A stretch of DNA of 64,000 nt, taken from contig NZ_CP006992.1 of assembly GCF_001542815.1 (NCBI RefSeq), positions 1,617,501-1,681,500 on the forward strand. The letters are read 5' to 3'. Positions 10,233 through 26,939 of the stretch are shown piece after piece. The notes under the pieces were generated by a model that worked only from the letters and a program-made list of their open reading frames with translations, did no database searches and was not told where the DNA came from. The position numbers and the translations under genes are program-made. Every line of letters begins with the position of its first letter. The stretch's first letter is position 1. Source of the DNA: Methylobacterium sp. AMS5 (GTDB lineage: Bacteria > Pseudomonadota > Alphaproteobacteria > Rhizobiales > Beijerinckiaceae).

Positions 10233-11972
10233 TCAGCCCCGCAGCTCCTCCTCCAGGAAGGCCCGCACTTCGCCCGCGTCGATTCCCGGCGCAATGAAGC
10301 TCTGGCCGATGCCGTGGGCGAGGATGAAGGTGAGCTGCCCGTCGCGGACCTTCTTGTCCTGGGCCATGGCGTCGAGGAGGGCATCCGGGTCGCCGGCCCC
10401 GCCCGGCACCTGTTGCAGGCGGGTCGGCAGTCCGGCGAGCGCGAGGTGGTTGGCCACGCGCCCCGCATCCTGGCCGGGGCAGAGGCCGAGCCGGGCCGAG
10501 AAGCGGAAGGCGAGCGCCAGACCGATCGCGACGCCCTCGCCGTGGACGAGGCGGGCCGCGTCGTAGCCGGTCAGCCGTTCCAGGGCGTGGCCGAAGGTGT
10601 GGCCGAGATTGAGCAGCGCCCGCTCGCCGTCCTCTCGCTCGTCGCGGGTGACGACGCCGGCCTTGGCGCGGCAGCAGGCGGCCACCGCCTCGTCGCGCTC
10701 CGGCCCGCCGGAGAAGATGCCGGCCCAGTTCGCCTCGCACCACTCGAAGAAGCCCGCATCCCCGATCAGGCCGTACTTGGCGACCTCGGCGTAACCCGCC
10801 CGCATCTCGCGCTCGGAGAGCGTGTCGAGGGCGGCGGTGTCGGCCAGCACGAGGCGGGGCTGGTGGAAGGCGCCGATCAGATTCTTGCCGAGCGGCGAGT
10901 TGATCCCGGTCTTTCCGCCGACCGAGGAATCAACCTGGGCAAGCAAGGTCGTCGGAACCTGGAGGAAGCGGACACCGCGCCGCAGGGAGGCCGCCGCGAA
11001 ACCCGCGAGATCGCCGACCACCCCGCCGCCGAGCGCCACGACGAGGTCGCCGCGCTCGATCTTCTGGGCCAGGAGCCCGTCGCAGACGCGGGCGAATTCC
11101 GCGTAGCTCTTCGAAGCCTCGCCCGGCGGCACGGCGATGATTCCGCAGCGCAAGCCGGCGGCCTCGAGGCTTGCCCGCACGCGCTCGCCGTAGAGGCCGG
11201 CGACCGTCTCGTCGGTGACGATGCCGGCGGCCCGGGCGCCGAGATCCCGCGCCTCCGCGCCCACCGCGTCGATGAGGCCCCGGCCGATTCGAATGTCGTA
11301 TTCGCGCCCACCCGACAGGGGAACGTTCACACGCGAGGGTTGCTGAGGCATAGAGAATATCAAATGTTGCGATTGTGTCGTATGAGACGGGTTGATGTGC
11401 ATATCGAGAGCTTCCATCACGTCCTCCACCACGCGGTCGTGGGACACTTCGCGGGACAGCACCGTGACATCGGCTTGGGCATAGACGGGATGGCGCACCT
11501 CCATCAGTGCGCGCATGGTCGCCTCCGGATCCTCGGTCTGGAGCAGGGGGCGCGTGTTGCGTTTGCGCACGCGACGCATCAGCACGTCGAGGTCGGCCTT
11601 GAGCCAGACCGAGATGGCCCCCTCGGCGATCCGCGCCCGCGTCGCTTCGCGCATGAAGGCGCCGCCGCCGGTGGCCAGCACCATCGGCCCCTCGCGCAGC
11701 AGACGCGCGATGACCCGCTCCTCGCCCTCGCGAAAGCTCGCCTCGCCGTAGATCGTGAAAATGTCGGCGATGGTGAGCTTGGCCGCCGCCTCGATCTCGT
11801 GGTCGGCGTCCTTGAACATCAGCCCGAGGCGGCCGGCGAGGCGGCGCCCGACGGTGCTCTTGCCCGCCCCCATCAGACCGACGAGCACGATCGACCGGGC
11901 TCCAAGGCCGCGGCGCAGGCGTGCTTCGATCGGTTCGCCTGGCGGCGGCGCCGGCGGCAGGGGGACGGTCAT
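10233..11972 (-). CDS. aroKB: Bifunctional shikimate kinase / 3-dehydroquinate synthase
   Basis: One 579-residue frame fuses two shikimate-pathway enzymes that are normally separate. Residues about 25-200 are shikimate kinase: the P-loop is VGLMGAGKSTVGRRLA, with DADHEIE (shikimate-binding Asp) and ATGGGAF. Residues about 215-579 are 3-dehydroquinate synthase: PPGEASKS, LGGGVVGDLAGFAAA, VPTTLLAQVDSSVGGKTG, and the metal ligands in NLGHTFGHALE and VHGEG. The joint (about residues 200-213) holds an internal Met, MPQQPSRVN, corresponding to an AroB start at 11351. No Shine-Dalgarno is visible before it, so a single fused product is favoured. The fusion would couple steps 2 and 5 of chorismate synthesis. 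Confidence 0.93.
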   Translation of the reverse strand: MTVPLPPAPPPGEPIEARLRRGLGARSIVLVGLMGAGKSTVGRRLAGRLGLMFKDADHEIEAAAKLTIADIFTIYGEASFREGEERVIARLLREGPMVLATGGGAFMREATRARIAEGAISVWLKADLDVLMRRVRKRNTRPLLQTEDPEATMRALMEVRHPVYAQADVTVLSREVSHDRVVEDVMEALDMHINPSHTTQSQHLIFSMPQQPSRVNVPLSGGREYDIRIGRGLIDAVGAEARDLGARAAGIVTDETVAGLYGERVRASLEAAGLRCGIIAVPPGEASKSYAEFARVCDGLLAQKIERGDLVVALGGGVVGDLAGFAAASLRRGVRFLQVPTTLLAQVDSSVGGKTGINSPLGKNLIGAFHQPRLVLADTAALDTLSEREMRAGYAEVAKYGLIGDAGFFEWCEANWAGIFSGGPERDEAVAACCRAKAGVVTRDEREDGERALLNLGHTFGHALERLTGYDAARLVHGEGVAIGLALAFRFSARLGLCPGQDAGRVANHLALAGLPTRLQQVPGGAGDPDALLDAMAQDKKVRDGQLTFILAHGIGQSFIAPGIDAGEVRAFLEEELRG

Positions 11973-12220
11973 CGGGCGGTCATAGACGGTTTTGCGGACG
12001 CGGCGAAGCGTCCGGTACCGCCCTCGACGCCGAGTCGAAAGCCCTACGATCGCGCCTTGACTGCAATCCAGGCGGGATCTGCAGAAAAACCGTGGCCTGG
12101 AGGGGTTGCAAAGTGCCGCGCGGAGGGGAAGGCTTGTACGCGAGCGCGTGGGACGGCACCGCTCTCGATCAGGCTCGCTTGGTCGAGTGCCCCCACGCTT
12201 ATTGTCTCTGTGCCGGGAAA

Positions 12221-12949
12221 ATGATGTTGCCGTATGGATCTTTCACCCTTCCCGTCACCCTCGGCGAGAGCGAGGCGAACGATCCAGTCTCCGATCCCCG
12301 TGTCGGCCCCCCTCGACCGTCGCGCCTCACCGGCCCGGCCGCCCGAGCCAGGTCCACACCGGTCTCGACCGACGCACGGTTGCTCGCCATCGCCACGGAG
12401 CACCTGACCCGGCTCGGTCCGAAACGGGTGACCGTGGTGGCGGTCGCGGCGGAAGCTGGCATGACCCATGCCAACGTCTATCGCTACTTCCCCTCGAAGG
12501 ATGCCCTGCTCGATGCGGTCGCCGGGCGCTGGCTGCGCGATCTGGAGACGGAGCTCGCCGGCATCGCCGACGCACCCGATCCTGCCGACGACAAGATCGA
12601 GCGCTTCGTCAGCGCACTGGCCAGCGCACAGAGCGAGATGCTGACCCGAGAGCCGAACCTGTTCGCCGTGCATCTCGACGCCACCGTCGCCTCCCGTCCG
12701 ATTGCCCGCCGCCACCGGGTGCGGCTGCGCGCGCTCGTCGAGCGCGTGGTGGAAGAGGGCATCGGCACCGGCGTCTTCGCCGCTCGCGACCGCGAACGGG
12801 CCATCGCCGTCATCTTCGACGCGAGCTACCGCTTCACCCATCCGGTCGCGATCCAGCACGACGCGGATGTGCCCCGCGACCTGCTCGATGCCCGGCTCGG
12901 CGCGGTCATCCAATCGATCCAACGGGCGCTGCGGACGGGGACTTTCTGA
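12221..12949 (+). CDS. TetR/AcrR family transcriptional regulator
   Basis: The 242-residue product has an N-terminal TetR helix-turn-helix, LLAIATEHLTRLG...VTVVAVAAEAGMTHANVYRYFPSKDALLDAV. The C-terminal ligand-binding domain resembles TetR_C regions such as SEMLTREPNLFAVHLD. The frame is open from 11921; the ATG pair at 12221/12224 is the first start that avoids running into the aroKB promoter region. About 45 residues still precede the HTH, which is long for the family, so a later non-ATG start is possible. The ligand is unknown. It is divergent from aroKB. Confidence 0.8.
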   Translation: MMLPYGSFTLPVTLGESEANDPVSDPRVGPPRPSRLTGPAARARSTPVSTDARLLAIATEHLTRLGPKRVTVVAVAAEAGMTHANVYRYFPSKDALLDAVAGRWLRDLETELAGIADAPDPADDKIERFVSALASAQSEMLTREPNLFAVHLDATVASRPIARRHRVRLRALVERVVEEGIGTGVFAARDRERAIAVIFDASYRFTHPVAIQHDADVPRDLLDARLGAVIQSIQRALRTGTF

Positions 12950-14263
<1,314 letters not shown>

Positions 14264-14371
14264 AAACGAGTGAAGAGCGGGCAGTGAACGGCGAGCGGGC
14301 CGCCCCGGCGCCCTTCGCTCCACTGCCACTCTACGCTATTGGCTAGGCCCTATCCGCTCGACGAGGTCTCG

Positions 14372-15568
14372 ATGAACATCCACGAATACCAGGCAAAGGC
14401 TGTCCTGAAGGAATTCGGCCTGCCCGTCTCCCGCGGCGTGCCGATCTTCAAGCCGGAGGAGGCGGCCGCTGCGGCCGACGAACTCGGCGGCCCGGTCTGG
14501 GTGGTGAAATCGCAGATCCACGCCGGCGGGCGCGGCAAGGGCACCTTCAAGGGCGCGCCCGCGGGTGCCAAGGGCGGCGTGCGCGTCACCAAGTCGAAGG
14601 ACGAGGTGGTCCAGTTCGCCCGCGAGATGCTCGGGCAGACGCTCGTGACGGTGCAGACCGGCGAGGCCGGCAAGCAGGTCAACCGCCTCTACATCGAGGA
14701 AGGCGCCTCGATCGCCGCCGAGTTCTACCTGTCGATGCTGGTCGATCGCGAGACCGGCCGCGTCGCCTTCGTCGTGTCGACGGAAGGCGGCATGGATATC
14801 GAGCAGGTCGCCCACGACAGCCCTGAGAAGATCGTCACCTTCTCGGTCGATCCGGCCACCGGCATCATGCCCCATCACGGCCGTGCCGTCGCCAAGGCGC
14901 TCGGCCTCTCCGGTCCCCAGGCCAAGGAAGCGGGCGCGCTCACCGAGAAGCTCTACGCGGCCTTCACGGCCAAGGACATGAGCATGCTGGAGATCAACCC
15001 GCTGGTGCTCACCGGCGACGGCGGGCTCAAGTGCCTCGACGCCAAGATCTCCTTCGATTCGAACGCCCTCTACCGCCACCCCGAGATCGTCGCTTTGCGC
15101 GACGAGACCGAGGAGGACGCCAAGGAGATCGAGGCCTCGAAGTACGACCTCGCCTATATCGCGCTCGACGGCACCATCGGCTGCATGGTCAACGGCGCCG
15201 GGCTCGCCATGGCGACGCTCGACATCATCAAGCTCTACGGCGAGGAGCCGGCGAACTTCCTCGATGTCGGCGGCGGCGCCTCCGAGGAGAAGGTCACGGC
15301 GGCCTTCAAGATCATCACCGCCGACCCGCAGGTGAAGGGCATCCTCGTCAACATCTTCGGCGGGATCATGAAGTGCGACGTCATCGCCCGCGGCGTGATC
15401 GCGGCGGTCAAGGCGGTCGGCCTCGAAGTGCCGCTCGTCGTGCGCCTGGAAGGCACCAACGTCGAGGAGGGCAAGGAGATCATTCGGAACTCCGGCCTCA
15501 ACGTGATCCCCGCGGACGATCTGGATGACGCCGCGCAGAAGATCGTCGCGGCGGTGAAGAAGGGTTGA
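14372..15568 (+). CDS. sucC: Succinyl-CoA synthetase (ADP-forming) subunit beta
   Basis: This is the ATP-grasp subunit of the alpha2beta2 enzyme that converts succinyl-CoA to succinate with substrate-level phosphorylation. ATG at 14372 yields [19 protein letters not shown], the canonical start. In 398 residues one sees the nucleotide-binding [22 protein letters not shown], and the C-terminal CoA-ligase part with [14 protein letters not shown] and [10 protein letters not shown]. It is separated from sucD by only 8 nt. Confidence 0.97.
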   Translation: MNIHEYQAKAVLKEFGLPVSRGVPIFKPEEAAAAADELGGPVWVVKSQIHAGGRGKGTFKGAPAGAKGGVRVTKSKDEVVQFAREMLGQTLVTVQTGEAGKQVNRLYIEEGASIAAEFYLSMLVDRETGRVAFVVSTEGGMDIEQVAHDSPEKIVTFSVDPATGIMPHHGRAVAKALGLSGPQAKEAGALTEKLYAAFTAKDMSMLEINPLVLTGDGGLKCLDAKISFDSNALYRHPEIVALRDETEEDAKEIEASKYDLAYIALDGTIGCMVNGAGLAMATLDIIKLYGEEPANFLDVGGGASEEKVTAAFKIITADPQVKGILVNIFGGIMKCDVIARGVIAAVKAVGLEVPLVVRLEGTNVEEGKEIIRNSGLNVIPADDLDDAAQKIVAAVKKG

Positions 15569-15576
15569 GCTGACAG

Positions 15577-16461
<885 letters not shown>

Positions 16462-16500
16462 GAGGTCTTCGGTCCTGTCACTCATGCGGCTGGAACCAGG

Positions 16501-16619
16501 GTGTGCGACGCCGTATTGCAGCGCACACATGGATTCCCATCCCATATGGGATGGTGCGGGGTGCTCTCACCCCGGTGAGTCTCGGAGGCGCGTGACGGGA
16601 CCTTTTTGCGAAGGTCCCG
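16501..16619. promoter_or_regulatory. Cluster of four inverted repeats upstream of sucA
   Basis: Four perfect inverted repeats lie in 119 bp. They are GTGTGCG/CGCACAC (16501-16507 with 16522-16528), an 18-bp palindrome CCATCCCATATGGGATGG (16537-16554), CGGGGTG/CACCCCG (16557-16574) and CGGGACCTT/AAGGTCCCG (16596-16619). The first or last could form mRNA hairpins (attenuator or processing site in a suc transcript). The 18-bp palindrome has no loop and looks more like a protein-binding operator. Function is inferred. Confidence 0.55.
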
Positions 16620-16701
16620 AGGTTCGGGCGCGCCGGTTTGAATGAACGACGCGGCGGTCTGCTGGCATGAGCGGGCCGCCCGAGCGGTGGAACAGGCAGC
16701 C

Positions 16702-19692
<2,991 letters not shown>

Positions 19693-19775
19693 CGCCGCCG
19701 GCCCTTTTCGACCGACCCACCAACCGGGGCCGCGCTTGCCCGATGCGCGCCCCGAAACCGCGGTGAAGACACACT

Positions 19776-21116
19776 ATGGCGACCGACATCCTCGTCCCCA
19801 CGCTCGGCGAATCCGTCAGTGAGGCCACGATCGGCCGCTGGTTCAAGAAGCCCGGCGACACGGTGGCCGCCGACGAGCCCCTCGTCGAACTGGAGACCGA
19901 CAAGGTCACTCTCGAAGTGAACGCCCCGGCCGCGGGCGAACTCGGCGAGATCCTCGTCAAGGACGGCGAGACGGTGGAGCCCGGCGCGGTGCTCGGCTCG
20001 ATCGTCGAGGGCGGCAAGGGTTCGGGCAAGTCGGACTCCAAGTCGGACGCAAAGCCCGCTCCGAAGAGCGCCGAGCCGGCCGAGACCAAGACGCAGTCCC
20101 GCGCGGAGAAGGGCGAGGGCAAGCCGGCCCAGGGGGACGCGCCCGCCAAGGAATCCTCGGCCTCCTACGGCAGCCACGGCGACGCCCCGCCCACGGACGG
20201 GCGCCCGGCCGACGACAGCGGCCCGGCGGTGGCCAAGCTCGCCCGCGAATCCGGCATCGACCCGGCGAGCCTCAACGGCAGCGGCAAGGACGGCCGCGTA
20301 ACCAAGGGCGACATGCTCGCCGCGATCGACAAGAACGGCCAGAAGGCTCCGGCTCAGGACGCCAGGAGCGAGACGAAGGCCCCCCCGCCGCGCGCCCCCT
20401 CCGCGCCGGACGACGCCGCGCGCGAGGAGCGCGTGCGGATGACCAAGCTGCGCCAGACCATCGCCCGGCGCCTCAAGAGCGCCCAGGAAACGGCGGCGAT
20501 GCTGACCACGTTCAACGACGTGGACATGGGCGCGGTGATGGCGATGCGCTCGCAGTACAAGGACATCTTCGAGAAGAAGCACGGGACGAAGCTCGGCTTC
20601 ATGGGCTTCTTCACCAAGGCGGTGATCGGCGCCCTCAAGGACGTGCCGGCGGTCAACGCCGAGATCGACGGGCAGGACCTCGTCTACAAGAACTACTACC
20701 ACATCGGCATCGCGGTCGGCACCGATAAGGGCCTCGTCGTGCCGGTGGTGCGCGACGCCGACGACCTCTCGATCGCCGGCATCGAGAAGAAGATCTCGGG
20801 CTTCGGCAAGAAGGCCCGCGAGGGCAAGCTCTCCATCGACGAGATGCAGGGCGGCACCTTCACCATCACCAATGGCGGCATTTACGGCTCGCTGATGTCG
20901 ACCCCGATCCTCAACGCGCCGCAATCGGGCATCCTCGGCATGCACCGCATCGAGGAGCGGCCGGTGGTGCGTGGGGGCAAGATCGAGGCGCGGCCGATGA
21001 TGTATCTGGCGCTCTCCTACGATCACCGCATCGTCGACGGGAAGGAGGCCGTGACTTTCCTCGTTCGCGTCAAGGAAGCCCTGGAGGATCCGGCACGCCT
21101 CGTGCTCGACCTCTGA
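19776..21116 (+). CDS. sucB: 2-oxoglutarate dehydrogenase E2, dihydrolipoyllysine succinyltransferase
   Basis: This core subunit moves the succinyl group from lipoyl-lysine to CoA. The 446-residue protein has a lipoyl domain at residues 1-77 (lipoylated Lys in [11 protein letters not shown]) and an Ala/Lys/Pro-rich flexible linker. The E1/E3-binding domain is at about residues 150-185 ([14 protein letters not shown]...GRVTKGDM). The acyltransferase domain ends with the catalytic [14 protein letters not shown]. It follows sucA and precedes a DUF4241-like gene and lpd, which supplies E3. Confidence 0.97.
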   Translation: MATDILVPTLGESVSEATIGRWFKKPGDTVAADEPLVELETDKVTLEVNAPAAGELGEILVKDGETVEPGAVLGSIVEGGKGSGKSDSKSDAKPAPKSAEPAETKTQSRAEKGEGKPAQGDAPAKESSASYGSHGDAPPTDGRPADDSGPAVAKLARESGIDPASLNGSGKDGRVTKGDMLAAIDKNGQKAPAQDARSETKAPPPRAPSAPDDAAREERVRMTKLRQTIARRLKSAQETAAMLTTFNDVDMGAVMAMRSQYKDIFEKKHGTKLGFMGFFTKAVIGALKDVPAVNAEIDGQDLVYKNYYHIGIAVGTDKGLVVPVVRDADDLSIAGIEKKISGFGKKAREGKLSIDEMQGGTFTITNGGIYGSLMSTPILNAPQSGILGMHRIEERPVVRGGKIEARPMMYLALSYDHRIVDGKEAVTFLVRVKEALEDPARLVLDL

Positions 21117-21201
21117 TCCGACGCGGCCGCATCGCTCGCCCCTGCTCTCGAACCGGTCCAGGTCCGGGAGCGGGGGGCCGGGCGCGGCCGACCGTGTGAC
21201 C

Positions 21202-22395
21202 ATGCCTCGATTGTCCGACCCGAGCCGGCGCACCGTCCTCGGCCTCGCCGCGGCGGCGGTCGGGGTGGGACTCGCGGCCTCGCTCGCCCGGCTGTTCCCG
21301 TGGCAGCAGGCGGGCCGCGACGGAGACCAACCGGTGGCCGACAAGCCCTACGATCCTCGCGAGAACGAGCCCAACCTGTCGGTGACCGGGCTGATGGAGA
21401 GCGAATTGCAGGCGCGCGGCATCACGCGCATGGCGCTCGGGCTCCTGCCGCTGCCGGGCGGGGCGGTGATCGCGACCGATCCGCTGGTGCAGCCCGAGCG
21501 CCAACCCTTCACCCGCAAGGTTGCGCCGGGCGACTATCCCGTCACGCTCTATCATGCGCAGCACCGCGTCGCCCTGGCGGAGCTTCGCTTCGCGGACGGC
21601 ACGCCGGATCGCTGGGAACTCGCCCTCCTGCCGGGCCAGGACGTCGCCACCCTGAAGGCGGGCGAGATTTTCGGCTACCCTGTCGATGCCGGCCTGGGCT
21701 GTTTCATGGACCCGGCAGCGCGCGCCGCGATGGCGCGCCGCGATGCGCGGGAGCAGGAACGCCCCCGCTACAGCAACTACTTCGACGACGTGCTCGCGGA
21801 CGAATTGAAGGACGAGAACCTGCACTGCGTCATGCACCGGCCGCTGCCGGATGATCCGGCGCGGATCGCGGTCTTCTCCAGCGGTTGGGGCGACGGCGTC
21901 TACGCCTCGTACTGGGCCCTCGACGCGGCCGGGCAGCCACTCCGGCTCGTCACGGATTTCGGCGTGATCGAGAATGGCGAGGGACGCGATCCGCGGAAGG
22001 TCGCCGTCGCCGCGGCCCTGGCCGCGCTGACGCCGGAGCAGCGCCGCGACAGCGAGCGGGGCTACGAGGCGCTGAAGGCCGACGATCTCGCCACCTTCTC
22101 GGCGTTGCTCGACGCGGGCCGGATCGCGCCCGAAACGCCGATCGAAGCCGTCGAAGGCACCTTCACCTTCGAGGCGATTCGCCTCAACAAGCCGGAGGCG
22201 CTCGAACGCCTCGTCCGGCACGGCGCAACGCTCCTGATGCCGCCGTACCTGCAGATCGGCGACGAGCGGAAGACCTATCCGGCTTACGCCCGCGACCTCA
22301 ACGCACCCCGGTCGCCGCAACTCCTCGCCGTCATCGCGGCCTGGGAGCGCACCGGCTCAACCGACACGCCATCACGAGGACAGACCCAACCATGA
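21202..22395 (+). CDS. DUF4241-like protein with Tat-type N-terminus
   Basis: This 397-residue protein of unknown function is inserted between sucB and lpd. Its N-terminus ([22 protein letters not shown]) has a twin-arginine motif and one hydrophobic segment, so export by Tat or N-terminal anchoring is likely. Near residue 230 [14 protein letters not shown]...LVTDFGV matches my recollection of the DUF4241 core (a G-GDG-Y motif followed by DF). The C-terminus, about residues 290-370, reads like an ankyrin-type stretch ([32 protein letters not shown]). The stop overlaps the lpd ATG by 4 nt, implying translational coupling. The start could also be GTG at 21196. Confidence 0.75.
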   Translation: MPRLSDPSRRTVLGLAAAAVGVGLAASLARLFPWQQAGRDGDQPVADKPYDPRENEPNLSVTGLMESELQARGITRMALGLLPLPGGAVIATDPLVQPERQPFTRKVAPGDYPVTLYHAQHRVALAELRFADGTPDRWELALLPGQDVATLKAGEIFGYPVDAGLGCFMDPAARAAMARRDAREQERPRYSNYFDDVLADELKDENLHCVMHRPLPDDPARIAVFSSGWGDGVYASYWALDAAGQPLRLVTDFGVIENGEGRDPRKVAVAAALAALTPEQRRDSERGYEALKADDLATFSALLDAGRIAPETPIEAVEGTFTFEAIRLNKPEALERLVRHGATLLMPPYLQIGDERKTYPAYARDLNAPRSPQLLAVIAAWERTGSTDTPSRGQTQP

Positions 22396-23795
22396 GCTAC
22401 GATCTCATCGTCATCGGTACCGGCCCCGGCGGCTATGTCTGCGCCATCCGCGCGGCCCAGCTCGGGCTCAAGACCGCGGTGGTCGAGAAGCGGGCGACCC
22501 ACGGCGGCACCTGCCTCAATGTCGGCTGCATCCCCTCGAAGGCGCTGTTGCACGCATCGGAAGCCTTCGAGGAGGCCAACAAGCACTTTTCGGAGTTGGG
22601 CATCGACGTGGGCACGCCGAAGCTTGATCTCAAAAAAATGCAGAGCTTCAAGCAGGGCGGCGTCGACGGCAACACAAAGGGCGTCGAGTTCCTGCTCAAG
22701 AAGAACAAGGTCGATACCTATCACGGCCGCGGCCGCATCGCGGGGGCCGGCCGCGTCGAGGTGATCTCGGACGACGGCGGCAACCAGTTGCTGGAGACGA
22801 AGAGCATCGTCATCGCCACCGGTTCCGACGTGACCCGGCTGCCGGGCGTCGAGATCGACGAGAAGACGGTGGTCTCCTCCACCGGTGCGCTCGAACTCGC
22901 CGAGGTGCCCAAGCGCCTCGTGGTGATCGGCGCGGGCGTGATCGGGCTCGAACTCGGCTCGGTCTGGCGCCGCCTCGGCGCCGAGGTCACCGTGATCGAG
23001 TATCTCGACCGCGTGCTGCCGGGCATGGATGGTGAGGTCGGCAAGCAGTTCCAGCGCATCCTGGCCAAGCAGGGCATGGTCTTCAAGCTCTCGACCAAGG
23101 TGACCGGTGTCGAACTGGGCAAGAAGGGCCGCGCCACCGTCACGGTCGAGCCGGCGCAGGGCGGCGAGCCGGAGACGATCGAGGCCGACGTGGTGCTCGT
23201 GGCCATCGGCCGCGTGCCCTACACGGAAGGGCTCGGGCTCGAGACGGTGGGCGTGGCGACCGACGACAAGGGCCGCATCGAGACCGACAACCACTACGCC
23301 ACCAACGTCACCGGCATCTATGCCATCGGCGACGTGATCGCCGGGCCGATGCTCGCCCACAAGGCGGAGGACGAGGGCGTCGCGGTCGCCGAGATCCTGG
23401 CCGGCCAGTCGGGCCACGTGAATTACGGCGTGATCCCGAACGTGGTCTACACCTTCCCCGAGGTCGCCTCGGTCGGCAAGACCGAGGAGGAGCTGAAGAA
23501 GGACGGGATCGCCTACAACGTCGGCAAGTTCCCCTTCACCGCCAACGGCCGGGCCAAGGCCAACGGCACCACCGACGGCTTCGTGAAGATCCTCGCGGAC
23601 GCGAAGACCGACCGCGTGCTCGGCGTGCACATCGTTGGGGCGGATGCCGGCAACCTCATCGCCGAGGTCGCGGTGGCGATGGAGTTCGCGGCCTCCGCCG
23701 AGGACATCGCCCGCACCTGCCACGCCCACCCGACGCTGACCGAGGCGATCAAGGAAGCCGCGCTCGCCGTCGACAAGCGCGCGATCCACGTCTGA
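22392..23795 (+). CDS. lpd: Dihydrolipoyl dehydrogenase (E3)
   Basis: This FAD-dependent disulfide oxidoreductase re-oxidises dihydrolipoamide for 2-oxoglutarate dehydrogenase. The 467-residue protein has the FAD loop [16 protein letters not shown], the redox-active disulfide [16 protein letters not shown] (about residues 38-53) and the NAD loop [15 protein letters not shown]. Further on are the FAD-contact block [21 protein letters not shown] and the catalytic His-Glu in HAHPTLTEA. The ATG lies inside the ATGA overlap with the preceding DUF4241-like gene. Confidence 0.97.
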   Translation: MSYDLIVIGTGPGGYVCAIRAAQLGLKTAVVEKRATHGGTCLNVGCIPSKALLHASEAFEEANKHFSELGIDVGTPKLDLKKMQSFKQGGVDGNTKGVEFLLKKNKVDTYHGRGRIAGAGRVEVISDDGGNQLLETKSIVIATGSDVTRLPGVEIDEKTVVSSTGALELAEVPKRLVVIGAGVIGLELGSVWRRLGAEVTVIEYLDRVLPGMDGEVGKQFQRILAKQGMVFKLSTKVTGVELGKKGRATVTVEPAQGGEPETIEADVVLVAIGRVPYTEGLGLETVGVATDDKGRIETDNHYATNVTGIYAIGDVIAGPMLAHKAEDEGVAVAEILAGQSGHVNYGVIPNVVYTFPEVASVGKTEEELKKDGIAYNVGKFPFTANGRAKANGTTDGFVKILADAKTDRVLGVHIVGADAGNLIAEVAVAMEFAASAEDIARTCHAHPTLTEAIKEAALAVDKRAIHV

Positions 23796-23802
23796 TCCCA
23801 TC

Positions 23803-23832
23803 GCCGCCGGACCCGGCTCCGGGGCCGGCGGC
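23803..23832 (+). terminator. Possible terminator hairpin after lpd
   Basis: GCCGCCGG/CCGGCGGC, an 8-bp perfect stem with a 14-nt loop, starts 8 nt after the lpd stop. No T-run follows, so this is only a candidate end of the mdh-suc-lpd transcript. Confidence 0.35.
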
Positions 23833-24001
23833 CATGCCCGACCGGCCTTGAGCCCGCGGCAATTCAACGTGAGAGACGGCTCCACGTCTTCGTGCCGTTC
23901 ACGAACCGTTCAAGCCGTCGTTTCATCGGGAACGACCTCGTGTTGCATCGAATTAACCCGCGCAATCCGACCCAGTGGGTCGTCCCCGCTGGAAAACTTC
24001 G

Positions 24002-25627
<1,626 letters not shown>

Positions 25628-25686
25628 GGGGGCGCGCCTCGACCACTCGGTTTGCCCGCTGCGCGGGAGGCGGGTAGAGGCGACGG

Positions 25687-26319
25687 ATGGCTGAGACCGC
25701 GATCCGCGCCGGAGCGCGCCCCTTTCGAAGCCGCCCATCCTGTCGGGTCGCGTGGGGGATGCTGACGGGTCTCACGACGCTCGTGGCGCTTCCGTTGCCG
25801 GCTCTCGGCGCAGGCCAGGGCGCGGCCACGTTTCCGCTGGCCTGCGCCTATTTCCGACGGGATCTCGACTCGTACGAGCAGTGCGCCCGGCAGGACGACG
25901 GGATGGTCCGGGTCGCCCCGGCGCATGTCGCGCGGATGCATTTCGAGCGCGGCCTCGCCGAGTTGCGCGTATCGGGGATCGGCTGTCTCTGGGTGCGCCG
26001 CGACGGGCTGGCGCTGCCGGTGTTCATGCTCGACAACGGGCCGGACCCGTTCGAGCAAGGCCTCGTGCGCAGTTGGCGCGACGGCAAGGTCGCCTTCTAC
26101 GACCGCCGCCTGCGGCTCGTCCTCGCCACGCCCTATGACTGGGCCTTCCCGTTCAACGCACACGGCGAGGCGCTGGTCTGCGAGGGCTGCCGCTCGGACG
26201 GAGGGCAACCCGCCTCGATGGTCGGCGGGCGCTGGGGCCTGATCGACCGGACGGGACGCCTCGTCATGCCGCTGGCCGAGACGGACGCCGCCGACCGACG
26301 CTATTTCGACCGGCGCTGA
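25687..26319 (+). CDS. Secreted WG-repeat-like protein of unknown function
   Basis: The 210-residue product starts with a basic segment and a hydrophobic stretch (GMLTGLTTLVALPLPALGAG) that reads as a signal peptide with cleavage near residue 42. The mature part has repeated motifs of the form W-DGK-A-YD...LVLATPYDWAFPF-GEALV and GGRWGLIDRTGRLVMPL. These resemble WG (KWG-type) repeats found in periplasmic or surface proteins. No enzyme motif is visible. It is convergent with mgdD, the stops overlapping by about 19 nt. Confidence 0.65.
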   Translation: MAETAIRAGARPFRSRPSCRVAWGMLTGLTTLVALPLPALGAGQGAATFPLACAYFRRDLDSYEQCARQDDGMVRVAPAHVARMHFERGLAELRVSGIGCLWVRRDGLALPVFMLDNGPDPFEQGLVRSWRDGKVAFYDRRLRLVLATPYDWAFPFNAHGEALVCEGCRSDGGQPASMVGGRWGLIDRTGRLVMPLAETDAADRRYFDRR

Positions 26320-26939
26320 TCCGTGCTCTCCGCGGCCTCGACCTCGTAGCCGAACTCGGCGACCGCGTGCTCCAGCCAGCGCCAGAAGCTGCCGGCGAAG
26401 CTGCGGGCGACCGTGAGGTCGTAGGTCGGGCCGGCATCGCGCTGCCAGAGCTGCACGCCGAGATGGGCGATGCTCGTCACCGCCGCCCGGCCCGGCCCGA
26501 AGGCGCGAGGATGCAGATCGATCGCAACGCCCTTGGCGAGCATGGTGCGGGCCTGCGGCCCGGAGATCCGCACCAGGGCGCGGCTGTCGCTCTGGTCGGT
26601 GACGGAGGCGACACCGCGCAGGGCTTCGGGCCAATCCCTCAGATCGCGCGGTGACGGCGCCACCGCGAGCCACTGGCCGGGTGCGGACCAGACGAAACCC
26701 GTCTCACCCTCGAAGATTGCGGTGCCGGCCTCCGGCAGGGACGGACCGAACCGATCCGCGAGAGCGGTTTGTAAGTCGGCGTCCTTTCCCTCGGCCGCGA
26801 TGAGCGTGGCGAGGCCGAGCCCCTCGCGCAGGCTCAGGCGGATGCCCGCCGGTCCCGCGGCCGCACCGTGGCGCCCGATCCGCGCAGCCCCGACCCAGGC
26901 GCCCCGCGGCTGCCACAGGCTCGTCATCGCCTCAGACAC
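26301..26939 (-). CDS. mgdD: N-methylglutamate dehydrogenase gamma subunit (SoxG-like)
   Basis: This 212-residue protein matches the sarcosine oxidase gamma family in length, position and blocks such as WSAPGQWLAV, DQSDSRALVRISGP and GVAIDLHPRAF. It is the last gene of a soxB-D-A-G-type operon. Because the same locus carries glutamate-synthase-like genes and gmaS, the complex is assigned as NMG dehydrogenase, which oxidises N-methylglutamate to glutamate and a C1 unit passed to tetrahydrofolate. The gamma subunit is structural. The start at 26939 overlaps the mgdC stop; MTSLWQ four codons later is equally plausible. Confidence 0.85.
   Translation of the reverse strand: MSEAMTSLWQPRGAWVGAARIGRHGAAAGPAGIRLSLREGLGLATLIAAEGKDADLQTALADRFGPSLPEAGTAIFEGETGFVWSAPGQWLAVAPSPRDLRDWPEALRGVASVTDQSDSRALVRISGPQARTMLAKGVAIDLHPRAFGPGRAAVTSIAHLGVQLWQRDAGPTYDLTVARSFAGSFWRWLEHAVAEFGYEVEAAESTDQRRSK

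Noticed and set aside
11341..11360. Separate aroB start at the internal Met (MPQQPS)
   Set aside because: No ribosome-binding sequence precedes it and the frame is continuous with the kinase domain, so a fusion is preferred.
14279..14330. Hairpin GGCAGTG/CACTGCC between mdh and sucC as a terminator
   Set aside because: The 7-bp stem has a loop of over 30 nt and no T-run, and the genes appear to be one operon.
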